64,000 nucleotides of DNA, taken from contig CAMPDV010000244.1 in assembly GCA_946699065.1 (NCBI GenBank), positions 372,001-436,000 of the forward strand. Direction: 5' to 3'. The DNA is from Loxodes magnus. Its lineage: Eukaryota > Ciliophora > Karyorelictea > Loxodida > Loxodidae. The notes under the pieces were generated by a model, which was given only the letters and a program-made list of their open reading frames with translations, was not told the DNA's origin and ran no database searches. How positions within the stretch are numbered: position 1 is the stretch's first letter; the number at the start of each line of letters is the position of its first letter. Both the position numbers and the translations under genes were made by a program. Shown here in pieces: positions 1-12,926 of the stretch.

Positions 1-74
1 TGTGTTCCTCCTAAATCCTTTTTTATTATTAAATTCATCAATAAAATTTTTAAATTATTTGTATATCTCAAATT

Positions 75-660
75 TTTTTTAATGGATCATAAATTAATTA
101 TAAACATAAAGTTTATTACTTTTATAAATGAATAATAAATCTTTTTTGAATATAAACGTATATTATTTTTAATGGATCATAAACTTTTTTAAATAGATAA
201 TATTTTTTATTAATGGATCATAAATTATTTTAAATGGATCATAAATTATTTTAAATGGATCATAAATTATTTTAAATGGATCATAAATTATTTTAAATGG
301 ATCATAAATTTTTTAAAATAAGAGTATATTGATATTTTAAATGAATATTAATTTATTCAAAGGGAAAATAAATTATTTTAAATATATCCGTATATTTTTG
401 TGTTAAATACATCATAAATTGTTTTCATTATAAACCTATATTATTTTTAAATGGATCATAAATTATTTTAATAAATCATAATTTTTTAAACAGATCATAA
501 ATTTTTTAAATGAATAATAAATTTTCTTTAATGGATCATAAATTATTTTTAATTGATCATAAATTTTTTTTAATATATACTTATATATTATTTTAAATGG
601 ATCGTAAATTTATTTTAAATATAAACGTGCATTATTATTTTAAGTTGATCATAAATTTTT
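75..660. repeat. Degenerate 21-bp tandem repeat
   Basis: A unit reading AAATGGATCATAAATTATTTT recurs. About five nearly perfect head-to-tail copies lie at 212-315, and decayed copies of the core TGGATCATAAA continue on both sides (for example near 80, 168, 455, 535 and 597). The core holds the short palindrome TGATCA only in derived copies. No coding sense is visible. It looks like an old minisatellite cut by the left window edge. Confidence 0.8.
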
Positions 661-1670
661 TCGTATAAATGTTTCATTATTTTTTTGTAATTTTTAAGTT
701 ATTTTTAGCTTGAAATTTTTTTTATTTATAAAGATATCATAAAAAATTCACATTTTTTTTTCTTTTTCTTAAGATTTTTATAAGTTTAAAAAATTTTATA
801 CTAAACTTTAAGTTGCAAATTAAAGTTATAGAGATAATTTTTGATTAAAGAAAACTTTCATTTGATTAATTTTGTCTTTTTTTTATATTTTATTAAAATT
901 TTATAATTTTTATTTTAGCCATTTTTTTCAATTAGATAAGGATAAACTAGTTGGTAACCTGTTTAAATTTATACTATATTACGAAAATTATTTTTATTAT
1001 AGAACTCTCAAAAAAAAATTGTCGAGTATTTGCTAGATAAACCTATCGTATTTGAAGTTTCTTTCAAGCGGTACGAAATACTGTCCATTTATTTTGCATT
1101 ATTTCTTAGGAACTTAAGTCATATCTTTGATATATTTATTTTAATATGTCGCCAGCCAAAACAAGAGTAGGAAGAACAACTTGAGACATGAAAAAATCGT
1201 CTAAGTGATTTTATAGGAAACTTTATACAGATGTATATTTATCACAAAAATTGGATGTTCGATGTTCGTCTTTTACCTTCTCCCTCTAGAATTTTGAAAA
1301 ATTTAAAGACTTTAGAAAAGAGAAGGTTATCATTTTATGTTCTTAAAAATGAAGAAAAAATAGCAATTATTTAAATCGTTCTTTTCTTATTATTTTGCAA
1401 CAATGATATAAAATCAAAAAAATTGAATCCATATTAATATATTATGTTATAAAATAAACCAAAATAACAATAAAAATCTATATATGATAAGTATTTGCAA
1501 ATATTTAATTATATTCGATTTTATTAATTTCATTATTATATTTTCTCCTTTTTTACAATTTCAGAGTTCGTTTAAATAAATTTTAGATTTTTCTGATATC
1601 ATTTACTAAGTTAAAGTTTTTTAATTGAATAGTGTATTTAAGTTTGAAAGGCGTTGTTTATTATAGATAG
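661..1670. other. AT-rich spacer
   Basis: Very AT-rich DNA between the 21-bp repeat and the first ORF1-type element. I see no conserved motif in any frame. Around 1140-1330 the base composition is a little more mixed, but nothing there is recognisable. Confidence 0.4.
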
Positions 1671-1677
1671 AAAAAAA

Positions 1678-2385
1678 ATGGAAAATTTCTTGCAATAAAT
1701 CTCTTCTTAAAAGGATTCATCTTAGTCAAAATATGATTAATAAAAAGTACTTTAAGAACTTCAAGCTATGCAATTAGAAAATTTTAAACTCCTAAGAACA
1801 GTATAAGAAATAGAAAGAAAAATAGAATATCTGATGATTAACTCACAAGAGAAAAAATTGAAAATAAACAGTCAGAAAATGTCATAATAGAAAAATTCAA
1901 CCAATTCGCAGAGTTAACTGAAAGTATATTCTTATAAAAAATATAAGTGAATGATCCGATGAATGTTGAGCAACAGCCCACAACAACTTTCATTCCATAT
2001 TGGAAAATAATGAGATGTTGATACTGCAAGCGACCAGGGCACAAAGTTTGAAGCTGCTTCAATTCTAATGAAAATAAAAGAAAATAATAGAAAGCTAATG
2101 GGAAAATATTTTCAGAATCTATTGCAATTAAGAAAGTAAACTGTATAGAAAAAAATACTACAACTAAAGAGTGAAACTCCATATATCTAATAGACGGTTA
2201 ACGAATTCAATAAAAAGTAACTGGAATTCGACCTATCGGAAAAGATTAGAAATAACAATCTAAAAATCACCAAACCTTATGTTAGTCAAAATTCAAACAG
2301 ATTTGAGGTTGATACTTATACCTAACTTTAAACTTAAAAGAGATTAGCCTAAAAATGGCAGATCCACTATAATTAATTATTTATT
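1678..2385 (+). mobile_element. ORF1-only LINE-like element with zinc knuckle
   Basis: It starts with the 5' signature of this subfamily (ATGGAAAATT, then CTTGCAA and TCTCTTCT) and encodes a glutamine-rich helical segment, then FNQFAELTESIF, a variant NDPMNVE box, and a CCHC knuckle CWYCKRPGHKVWSC near 2004-2047. Both tryptophans of the knuckle flank are TGA codons. Downstream lie NGKIFS-ESIAIKKVN and the S-R-F-E-V box. The 3' end resembles the family hairpin (GGCAGATCCACTATAATTAATT). The first third lies in a different frame from the rest, so the copy is probably dead. It is close kin of 52489-53200. The protein resembles LINE ORF1 nucleic-acid-binding proteins; no RT follows. Confidence 0.75.
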
Positions 2386-2409
2386 TATATATATTATATA
2401 TATAAAAAA

Positions 2410-3150
2410 ATGACACCTAAGAAACAATAAACTTCTTCAAAAAATCCTAAAAATTAAATAGACCTTTCTAACGACTTTTATCTGCTACAATTGGACAATT
2501 AAAAGCTAACAAAAGAAGTTAAAGACCTTAAATAAATAACCTAATCTCTAATGCTAACAATCAACAATTTATTAAATTAATAAAACCTTAGAAACAACAA
2601 AAATAGCAGACATCTTCTTAAGAGGTGGAAAATAAATTAATCAAATCGAATGAAATTGAAGACAAAAGTTTGACTAGAGGATCAATTAACTTGAGCAAAA
2701 TCAACTTAACTTACGATCGGATTCAGAATCAAGAGGAATGCAGAATCCTCCTTCTCCTATTAGAAAATAATAAAAAGATGTTGATACTGTAAAAAGCACG
2801 GATATAAGGTAAACCATTGCTATAGATTCAAGAGAAAATAATATAATGAAACAAAAAAAGGAATCCAAAATCTATTTAAGATTTATTGCACACCAAACGG
2901 AATAATATATTAAAAAAAGATTTTAACCTTACGTAGAAACTCCAAAGATTACACATGCACCGAGACAATTTGAGAATTGATAAGTTGGATTTGTCTTCCA
3001 AGCAGTAGCAAGAAGACAAAATAGATAATTTATATGAATTTACGATCCGTAAAACCAGATTAATATGACATCAAAGTTTTCTGATTAAATATATTTTTCA
3101 AACTCTAATATTGTGATTAACCAACAAAAGGTGAAATCACTATAATAAAT
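2410..3150 (+). mobile_element. ORF1-only LINE-like element, open frame
   Basis: An open frame runs from ATG at 2410 to TGA at 3082-3084 (224 codons) when TAA/TAG are read as Gln and inner TGA as Trp. The N-terminus is Lys/Gln/Asn-rich and helical. A knuckle variant CWYCKKHGYKVNHC sits near 2781-2822, followed by the family box IYCTPNGIIYQKK. Downstream of the TGA the 3' end GTGATTAACC...GGTGAAATCAC can fold into a hairpin and is followed by TATAATAAATT. This is one of the least damaged copies. It lies head-to-tail with the preceding element, 25 bp away. Confidence 0.7.
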
Positions 3151-4585
3151 TACATTATGTTATAATTTTTTTAATTATTTACAACTTTAATTATCAAGTA
3201 GAGAAACTGTTTTTCTTATTTAATACTATAAAATAGTTTAAATCTTTGTCTAAAATATGAATTTGTCTCTTTTTAATTTTATTTTTAAAATAAATTATGC
3301 AATTTGCATTTATTTTATATGAATTTCAATATTTTAAATAACTTATGAATAGATAAATTAAAAGATTCAAACAAATAATTAGGGTAGTAAACGCATTAGT
3401 ATCATTTTACAAAAACCTAAATTCTTCATTTATCATAAATGAAGTAATATTAGGTTATTATAATTCAACAAAATAAGAAATAAAAAATATTAGTTTTTTA
3501 ATTGGATAATTATCCATTTTTAAAAACAAATTCTAGTGATAAAAAAAAGTTTTTAAAGTAACAATTTCAACATATAACGATTCATGATATATCCAAAATT
3601 TTTTTATTGATAATAGGTGCACAACTCTTGCTAATCAATTTGTTGATTTTGAGCCTATCTACATAAGTTCTACTCATTCATTACCTATAGTTCGTACCTC
3701 TAAGGTTACCGAAAAATAAATTACAATTTTTCAATCTTATGTAAATGGATTTTAAATCTAGTGATTTTTTTTGAACGATCATAGAAAATATACAAATTTA
3801 TTTTTTAAATAAACTTATTATATAGACTTTGAAAAATTTTGCTTTTATAAATGATTTAATAATAAATTTTAGATTTCTACTTTTAAATTAGAACTTTGAA
3901 TTTATTATTCTTTTATCCTTAATATATTTTGTATTATTTGTCGTTCATTCCATAGAAATAATTTATTTATAAGCATATTTTTATTTTTAGTATAAATACC
4001 CAATTTATCTTTTATACTTTAGTTTGAATTATTTTATTTAGTCTAGTAACTTAATCTTATCTGTTTTTCTATGAAAATACATTAATTTTTATTATCTTAA
4101 ATAAAACAATTTATTTTAGCTGTTTATTAAACCTTTTACTCCTACTTACGAATTTACTTTCCTGAAATATCTATCATCCAAATTTTAAAAATAAATATCT
4201 ATTTTCTTTCATTTATTAATGAATTAATTAAATTTGAAAAATAATCCTATTTTTTGCTTTCTATTATAATTAAAGAGATTTAAAAATATCTTAAGCAAGA
4301 TTAAGTTTTAAATAAATATCAATAGTATTAAATTCATCATCATATCTATTTTTCTTCAAAAAAAAGTAATTAAATAAGATAAAAATAATAGTATTAAATA
4401 CTTTATTTTGAGGAAATATTTTCAAAAATATACTAAAATTTATGATATTTTGAATTATATTAAAATATCTCAGTTTGAAATAATTAATTGATATTAAACT
4501 AAGAAGTAATATTAAAGGAAACTATTTTAAAAGATAGTTTAAAGCATGATTAAGATTATATATTTAAAATATATTTTATTAAAAG
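3151..4585. other. AT-rich spacer without recognised genes
   Basis: Long AT-rich stretch. Because no codon is a fixed stop in this code, open frames mean nothing by themselves, and I find no family motif on either strand. Short direct similarities to other AT-rich spacers are compositional. Confidence 0.35.
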
Positions 4586-4589
4586 TATA

Positions 4590-4888
4590 AAGGATAATTG
4601 AAAGATGGTGGGAGCTGAGAATGACCTTCGTGACTAAACTTTCTGGTTTCATGGCTAGGAACAAGTTCCTTTCCTGTCGCTGAGAAAGTCTCTGGTCAGA
4701 GTTGTTTTCTGAAAGGAACGCTGTCTTTGAGATTATCCGCTCTTGGTAGGGGCTTGAAGCCTGGGTGTTCATAGCGATGGAGCTCCCTAGCAGCTGTGTC
4801 TGGAGCATAACAGAATATCCCCATTATTCCATAAAAAGAGAGCGTCGGGTCGTGCAATCGGAAAGGAGTTTCCACTCCAAAAACTCTT
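4590..4888 (-). mobile_element. GC-rich SINE-like island
   Basis: A 300-bp island of near-balanced base composition in DNA that is otherwise mostly A and T. On the minus strand its head GGAGTGGAAACTCC is a perfect small palindrome. It resembles the head of the SINE-like copies at 18274 and 27820 (GAGTGGAAAGCCCTC, then TCCTTC.GATGC). A minus-strand frame at 4539-4808 is also open in the standard code, but I recognise no domain in it. It could be a SINE or a 5' piece of a larger retroelement, and a structured RNA gene cannot be excluded. Confidence 0.45.
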
Positions 4889-6145
4889 TTAGTTGAAATT
4901 AATTAATTAAAAATATAAAGAGAAGCTTCAAAATTTAATAACTTAAAGTTAATTAATAGATATTTTTATATAAAGAGATAAAAATCTTAAGTTAGATTTA
5001 GTATTAAAAGGATATAAGTTATGAAGCTTAATCTAATTAATTAATTGTTGAATTCAAATTATTAAAATATTGAATTTTTAGATATAAAAGAATATATTTA
5101 ATTTTATTATTATACCTCATACAAATATTTGCTTAGGTAATTGAAGATATTAATATGACAGATTATAAATTTTTATATTTGTAGATTTTCCTAATAATTT
5201 CATTATAATTTTACCTATTTAATTTTTAAATAAAATAATAAAAATTTAAATTTTATTTCAAATTTCTATTTTAAAAAAGATATCAAGATTCAATTTTTAG
5301 TTTTTTTTATTTGCTTATGAGAGATAAAGAAATACAATTTTTAAAAATTAAAAGCATCATTATTGATCAAATGGTTTAATATCTTTAATAAAAAAACATT
5401 TTCTAAAACTAATTTATAAGTTGATAAAAGTAAGAGTTTGATAATAATATTTTAAAATTAAGTTAGATAAAAATTAAATCATTTTAAGATAAAAAAGTAA
5501 GATATAAATGTATTGAATATTAGATTTAGCTTTAAATTGTAATTTATTTTTATTATTTTTATGAAGATAGTAAAATATTTAAAAATAGAATATTAAAATA
5601 TTGTTTCGCATTTTTATTACCAATAGATTAATTTAAAAGGGTAAAAAAAGCCTAAATAATTTTATAAATTTCTAAGAGAAAAAAATAAAATAGCAATATT
5701 TTTTTATATGTCTTATGTGATTATAGTTATATTAAAATGTGATCACATTTTATTTTTTTATTAGTAAAATATCATTTGCCGTTTCCTTTTTTTATTATAC
5801 TCCTTTATTTCTATGTTTATTTATTTAAAAAGTTTATAGAATGCACTAGTTCTACGATTGCTTCTCCAACTATTGTGTTTATGAATTAGCATAATTTAAT
5901 TAAATATATTTCAATACTTAGAATTTTTATTTCTAAATAACTTGTAATGTTAATGAATTAAGAATCTTATTTTATAATTTAGGTCTTAAATTTATTATTT
6001 TATTTGAAATTATATTTACCATATAATGCTTCTTAATCTGTTGTAAAATCAGTAATCACTATTTTATTTATTTTTATTATTATCTAAATTAACCAAATTT
6101 TTTTAGCTTAAGATAAAACATTATCTTTATAATAATATAATAATA
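4889..6145. other. AT-rich spacer
   Basis: No repeat unit, knuckle, RT or WD40 motif was found on either strand. The composition shifts from A-rich to T-rich near 5700, which may mark the start of the minus-strand elements to the right. Confidence 0.35.
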
Positions 6146-6149
6146 ATTG

Positions 6150-6900
6150 ATTATAGTGGATCTACCTTTATTAGGTTGACATCTTTTAATTTTAGTTTTA
6201 ATTATATTTGTTTTTATAGAAATTCTGCATCTTCCTTTAAAGTTGATCATATATATTTTGTTCTTTTTTCTTCACCTCAGTCTTCATCTTGCACTGAGTT
6301 TCAGTCCTCTTCATTTTTTATTACATGTTATGTAGCATCTTCAAATACTTTTTCATAATTTTTTTTATTCGCTTCCATTATTTAATCATGAAATTATATT
6401 ATTTAAAAAAATTTTACTCTGAAAATTAACCTTTTCCTGTGTAATATATTTTGTTAGCTTTTTCCAAAATATTTTTCTCTACTCTTTATTTTATGTTAGA
6501 CTATTAGCATTGTCTTATTAAATTTCCTTTCCTCTTGCAGAATCAACATCTTAATAAATTTTTCTGCCAGTAGATATATAAGGTTTTTTAATGATTCTCA
6601 ATTCATTAGAGTCTCCTTTGTTTAGCTTTTCTAGATTATTGATTGTATTTATAAAGTAAATTAGTGAATCTTTCGTCTATATTTTAGTTAAAAATTGATA
6701 TTTTACATTTCCAATTTGCTGCTAATTTCCTTTTTTAATTAGTCATTTTCTAGCTGAATCTTCACTGCAAATTGTCGCAAAGTTTTAATTTTTTCTTTAT
6801 AATAGAAACTTAAATATTTAGAATCTGGTTCTCTGTGAACAGTTGTTATATTCATTTATAGTAATTCATGGTTAAGATCATTTAGTTTATTTTAAGAGGT
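6150..6900 (-). mobile_element. ORF1-only element, minus strand
   Basis: Read on the minus strand, a knuckle variant CWFCKRKGNLIRQC lies near 6518-6560 with TGA as Trp; the usual His is Asn. Downstream come a Gln/Lys-rich tail with IYYTGKGQFSEQNF, a remnant of the family GKIYR box, and a 3' end CTAATAAAGGTAGATCCACTATAAT with ATT-rich tail, matching the 3' ends of the other elements. The 5' limit is not clear; helical Gln-rich sequence continues to about 6700. Confidence 0.6.
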
Positions 6901-7199
6901 TTTATCTATATATTTTAATAAAAAATAGGATATTATGCTTCTCAGAATAATTTTAAGTTTATAAATAGCCTCAGTATAAATATCATTATCCTAGTATATT
7001 CTGTTTATCATTAGAAAAAATACTATTATCTTCTTAGTAAAAGTAGAAAAAAAATTTTTGATTTTGAAATTAACTATTATTTTTGTTTCGATATAACTAG
7101 AATTATTTAAAAAGTTGTATAGATTTATTTAAATTTATTAAGCTTGAAATTAATACTTATATTTATAATTCCGCAATGGTTATTTATCAAATATTAACA

Positions 7200-7888
7200 T
7201 AACATATTAATTATTTATTTATTGCAATTAAGATGTTTAGCAGTGCAAGTCAGATCACAACTTAAAATAAAGTGTTTTACTTACACTCCTCCTCCATCTT
7301 AGATTTATCTCTCCTCTAGAATCAACTCAATTTCTTCTTTCCTTTTTTAAATGTCTCTTTATCAATCACTATAAAATCTTTTGAGCTGTTCTTATTGCTT
7401 TTTCAATATTTCTTTTTGAAATTATAAAATTCTTAACATTTCTTATATAAATATCACTAGCCCTAGCAGTAACAGCATCTTTTCCTTACATATCTGCTTG
7501 ATTATTGAGTAACTACCTCTGTTTACTCAATTTCCATATTATCTGGCAAAATTTTTTGTTCACTGTAATACTATAAATTTTTTGGAGATCTCCTGTTTTT
7601 AAACTATATCTCCAAGCCTTACAGTTACTTACCTTTTTCAGTCTATATATTTCAAAATGCTTGGAGTTCTCTCCTAGTTAATCATTCTTAAATCTAAATT
7701 ATCTTATCCGCAATCTAATAAATCTCTAATTTTTTTATTTTCCTTTTTAAGTGCCATAAAATCTTCCTGAAGGTTAAAAATCATAAACGCAGCTGTTGAA
7801 TATTGATTTCTTTTTTTTTATTTTGGATGGAAGTTCTTTTCTTGGTGGAATATTAGAATATTTTCTTTTATTAACTAAGGAGGTGCTT
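7200..7888 (-). mobile_element. ORF1-only element, minus strand
   Basis: The minus strand encodes a helical start (segments such as LQEDFMALKKENKKIRDLL), an NMEIE box equivalent to the family NDPMDIE, and a knuckle CCYCQGQWYLYKKC near 7459-7500 with Tyr in place of His. Both Gln and Trp residues use TAA/TAG and TGA. The frame changes between the helix and the knuckle. It lies upstream of, and in the same orientation as, the 6150-6900 copy. Confidence 0.55.
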
Positions 7889-8081
7889 ATTGAAGCTATT
7901 GTGTTCTTGTTTAGGTTTATTAATGAAAAGAAGAAGACTATTTTTGTTTTTGCTTCAAATTTATTTCTCTAGGGTTTTTCCGCTTCTTTGCCCAAGAGGA
8001 AGCTGGGAACAAGTTTTGAAGACTCCATTTTTTAATTTTTTTTATAACTATTTATCTTTTCATATTAGTTATATTTTTTAG

Positions 8082-9095
8082 AATAACTGATTAATAAATA
8101 CAAGAACTACAATATTTTCTAATAAAAACTAAACATTTTTTAATTTATATATCTACATCCTTAAAATTTACTTTAATATAAATCTCCGAACAAAAAAAAA
8201 CTATTCATTTTTTATGTCTCTTAACTCTTTACATATTAATTGAAAAATCAATTTTCTCTTATATTATTTTATATCTATAGTTAAATTAAAAATTTTTAAT
8301 ATCGCTCTATTAATAAAATTTTTTAACTTATATTTTTTATAGTATTTGAAGTATTAAAACTTATTAAATTTATAAAATTAATAAAAATTTTGAAAATATT
8401 AATTTATTTACACTTTTTCATTTTTAAATTCACATCAATTTTTAATTTGAAAATTTAAAAGAAAACGCTAAATAATAAAAAATCCTTGAATTTTTAAATA
8501 AAAGATTAACTTAAATTTTTCTTCAGATGCATAAAATTAAAATATTTTATAAATATGATATATTTAGTTAGTTTTTTTCCTTAATTTAATTATATTTTAA
8601 TTTTCTTAATTATTTTTTGAAACTATTTTTACTTAATGCTTTAAATCTCAAATAATTTAAAACAATATTTTTCACTCTATCACTATTTATCTCTTTTTTA
8701 AATGTAATTTTCAATTTTTAAACAAAAATTATTTAATTTTTAATAAATCTTTAAAGAACCTGAACCTTTATAAATTTTCAGCCTGTTTTTCATCTTTTAT
8801 CATTACAATTTTGAAATTTTTTTGATAAAATGATTTTTTATTTTAATTAAAAAAAGTTTAATTCTTCAAATTTTTAAGAAGAGTTTAAAAGTTAATCACA
8901 CTTCTCTTACTTGATTTATCACTAAAAGAATTATTCTCCTTACATCCTAATTTCAATAAACCCCCTTAAATTTTTAAAAATTCTTACATTCTATAATAAT
9001 AAAAATTATGGTTACCACCTAATATTGATAATTATAGCTAATTACTATCTAATAAAATAATTGTAAAAAAACTCCTACATACTGAAATAAATTGT
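8082..9095. other. AT-rich spacer left of minisatellite
   Basis: Homopolymer-rich AT DNA. No motif is visible. From about 8940 onward phrases like TTACATAC and CTTCATT begin to appear, grading into the minisatellite. Confidence 0.35.
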
Positions 9096-9099
9096 TTAC

Positions 9100-11605
9100 G
9101 CTCTATTTGAAAGTTAAATTTTATTTTACTGTCTTAATTTCACATTAACTTCAACTTACCAACTTCATTATCAATCTAAAAATTTAAATTACCGTCTTAA
9201 TTTTCGCATTATATTTCATCTTACCAACTTCATTTTCACATTTAACGTAAACATACTGTCTTCATTTTCATATTAAATATAAATTTACTGTCTTTAATTT
9301 CATATTAAATATTAACTTACGAACTACATTTTCTCATTAAATTTGACTTTACTCCCTTCATTTTATATTATATTTAGATTTACATACTTAATTTAAATAA
9401 TAAGCTTCAACTTACATTCTTCATTTTCATATTAAATATCAACTTACATACTTAAATTTAAATTAAAGGCGAATTTACAGTCTTCATTTTCATATTAAAT
9501 TTAACTTACCAACTTCATAAACACATTAAATGTAATTTTACGAACTTCATTTTCACATAAAATATAAAGTTACAGTCTTTATTTTCACAGTGAATGTCAA
9601 CTTACCAACTTAATTTTTCATAAAAATTCAGCTTACGGTCTAAATTTTATTATCAAATATTAATTTACCAGCTTAGTTTTCACATTAATCTTTAACTTAC
9701 CCCCTTCATTATCACTTAAAATGTAAATTACTTTCTGCATTCAATGTCGATTTACCAACTTTATTAAAAATTAAATACTAACTTACATGCTTCATTTTCA
9801 TATTAATTTTCAACATACAATCTTCATTTTCACATTAAATGTAACCTTACAAACTTCAAACACATTAAATATAACTTACTAACTTAAATTTCACGATAAA
9901 GTTCAATTTACCAACTTGATTTTTCATTAATTCTCAACTTACATACTTCAATCATATTAAATGATAACTTACGTTCTTCATTTTTGCCCTTAAGTTCAAT
10001 TTACCAGCTTAATTTTTCATTAATTCTCAACTTACATACTTCAATCATATTAAATCTCAACTTACATACTTAAATCATATTAATTTTAACTTACATTCTT
10101 CATTTTTCATTATATCTCAACTTACATACTTCAATCATATTAATTCTCAACTTACATACTTCAATCATATTAAATCTTAGCTTACATACTTCAATCATAT
10201 TAAATCTCAACTTACATACTTCAATCACATTAAATCTCAACTTACTTCCTTCATTTTCACATTAAATTTTAACTTACACTCTTCATTTTCAGACTAAATA
10301 TCAACTTACCAACTTCATTTTCTCATTAAATGTTGACTTACTTTCTTCATTTTAATAAAATTAAATGTTCACTTACTTTCTTCATTTTAGCATTAAATTT
10401 AAAATTACTAACTTCATTTTCTCATTAAAATTCAACTTACAATCTTAATTTTCGTATTAAATGTTAACTTACTTTCTTCATTTAGCATAAATGCCAAATT
10501 ACCAGCTTAATTTCCCAATTAAAATTTAATTTACAGTCTTAATTTTCGTATTAAATGTTTATTTACTTTCTTCTTTTTACATTAAATTTCAGATTACATA
10601 CTTAAATCATATTAAATCTCAACTTACATTCTTCAATCATTTTAAATATCTATTTACTTTCTTCATTTTATATTAAATTTCAACTTACTAACTTTTTTTA
10701 ACATTAAATGTTAATTTACCTTCTTCATTTTTCGTTAAATATTTGCTTACTTTCTTCATTTTAACATTAAATATTTACAGTCTTCATTTCATTTTAAATT
10801 TCAACTTACCAACTATATTATTACGTTAAATTTCGACTTACTCCCTTCATTTTTACGTAAAAATTCAACTTACCTTCTTCATTTTCACAATAATCTTCAC
10901 CTTACTAGCTTAATTTTCAAATTAAATGCAAATTTACTTTCTTCATTTTTACATTAAATTTCAACTTACTCCCTTCATTTTCTCATTAAATTTTAACTTA
11001 CATTCTTCATTTTCTCATTCAACTTTAACTTACATTCTTCATTTTCAGACTAAATTTCATCTTACCTTCTTCATTTTTACGTAAAAATTCAACTTACCTT
11101 CTTCAATTTCACATTAAATGTAAGCTTACTCCCTTTATTTTCACATTAAATGAAATTTACTCTCTTTATTTTTACATTAAAATTCACCTTACTAACTATA
11201 TTATTACGTTAAATTTCAACTTACATCCTTCATTTTTGCATTAAATTTAAATTTACACTCTTCATTTTCAGACTAAATTTCACCTTACCTTCTTCATTTT
11301 CACATTAAATTTTATTCTACTTGCTTCATTTTCACGTTAAATGTAAACATACTCCCTTCATTTTCACATTAAACGTAAACTTACTTTCTTCATTATCACA
11401 TCAATGCAAACTTACCAGCTTCATTTATATTAATTCTCAACTTACATTCTTTAATTTCACATTAAATGCAAACATACTTCCTTCATTTTCACATTAAATG
11501 TAAACTTACATGCTTCATTTTCATATTAATTTTCAACATACAGTCTTCATTTTCACATTAAATGTAACCTTACTTCCTTAATTTTCACATTAAATATTAA
11601 CTTGC
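9100..11605. repeat. 2.5-kb minisatellite, 30-32 bp unit
   Basis: Roughly 80 head-to-tail units follow the pattern AACTTAC-nnn-CTTCATTTT-CACATTAAAT-nt. Units differ mainly in the triplet after AACTTAC (ata, att, cag, caa, tcc, ttt) and in the CATTTTCAC segment. A homogenised block with unit AACTTACATACTTCAATCAT plus ATTAAATCTC lies at about 10015-10250. The units are not all multiples of three and I see no protein in them. It is non-coding satellite-type DNA, with local homogenisation suggesting unequal exchange or slippage. Confidence 0.9.
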
Positions 11606-11885
11606 CTAAAATAAAAAAATAAAAAAATGAGAAATTTGAACTTACTTAAACTCAATTATAATTTTTCACCATTTTCTATTCCATAATAAGCTAAAATTTT
11701 TTAGTTATTTAAGATTTTATTTTTCTTTGAGATGTTTAAAATCTATGAATATAGTTTAGTTTTTTCTTAAATTTTATCCTTGATTTGCTTGATTGTCGTA
11801 TCATATTTGACTAATAGTTACATCGTTTTATTATTCGGTGAAACTATTGTGATTTATAAGTTTTATTTTTGTATTTACTAGGATC

Positions 11886-12172
11886 TTATAATTTATTACT
11901 ATAACTGCTAATTTAATTTCTTAATCTCGTTATCTTATTAACCTATTTTTTCTAATAAGCTTTACTTCTCCTAATGCGAAGCTTAAAGATCCTTATTCAA
12001 AGATGACAACTATAATTAGAGCTTTTAGTTCATGTTACTCTACTGCTAGGACATTATAATTTATTACTATAACTGCTAATTTAATTTCTTAATCTCGTTA
12101 TCTTATTAACCTATTTTTTCTAATAAGCTTTACTTCTCCTAATGCGAAGCTTAAAGATCCTTATTCAAAGAC
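11886..12172 (+). repeat. 118-bp direct duplication
   Basis: The segment from about 11886 to 12005 recurs, essentially identical, at 12054-12172 (period 168 bp), separated by about 50 bp of unique sequence. Each copy carries TTCTCCTAATGCGAAGCTTA. The near identity in rapidly drifting DNA suggests a recent duplication. No protein motif was recognised. Confidence 0.85.
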
Positions 12173-12920
12173 GAAAACTAAATCTTAATATTGTTATTAT
12201 CTTAATTGATCTAGATATAACTTTATTTGAGGTTTGCGTATTCTTCATATATTTTTGTAGATACCTAAGCAATCTACAAAATATTTTTTTTAGACTCAAC
12301 TATTATCATTTGAGTTTTCAAATTCTATTGATGATTAATTGAGTTCATCTATTTGATTCCCTAAATATTTACTTATTTGTTCATCTATAGCTATTAGATT
12401 CTTAGATACTTTAGCTAATTTTTAGTTTCCTTATACTATTAGCTTAAATCTTTCTATAAGGATAAACTATTCTTAAAGATATAATTGTTGATATGCTATA
12501 CAAGCTGCTAAGTGAAATTTGTCTATTATTCAATAAGCTATGTATTAGCTTAAGTTATTTAAGTTTATTAACTTTTATATCAAGCAATGCTATCTTGCAG
12601 TTATTTTAGTTCTAAACTTTTCAGTAATTAAGTGTCCTCCTTTAATTAGTAAATACGAGACTAATCAACTTACAGACAAGTTTAGTAAACACACTTGACG
12701 TTCATGTTTTTCTAGAACTAATCAGTTGCACATACTAAGCATATGTTATGCTTGCAAGATAAAAGCATGGGAACTTTCCGCTAACTGTCGAAATTTCCAT
12801 AGCACGATTGGCATTTAGCAATCTAGGCTATTTCCATTTTTATTATTTTTAGAAATTAAACCTTAAGAATAAAAGATCTTAAACGCAAAAATAATTAAAT
12901 CACCAGAATTACAAAATAAT
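12173..12920. other. Spacer between duplication and foldback element
   Basis: Slightly less AT-biased than its neighbours (12600-12830) but with no recognised gene, hairpin or repeat. A plus-strand open stretch at 12142-12342 in the standard code starts inside the duplicated unit and is not conserved in the first copy, so I do not call it. Confidence 0.3.
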
Positions 12921-12926
12921 ATAAAA

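Noticed and set aside
1838-2182. 114-codon minus-strand ORF, the longest in the standard code
   Set aside because: It lies antisense to the ORF1 element, whose plus-strand frame carries the knuckle; the equivalent minus frame in the sister copy at 52648-52872 is shorter and different.
9100-11605. CRISPR array
   Set aside because: Repeats abut without unique spacers, units vary in length and sequence, no cas genes are present, and the genome is eukaryotic.
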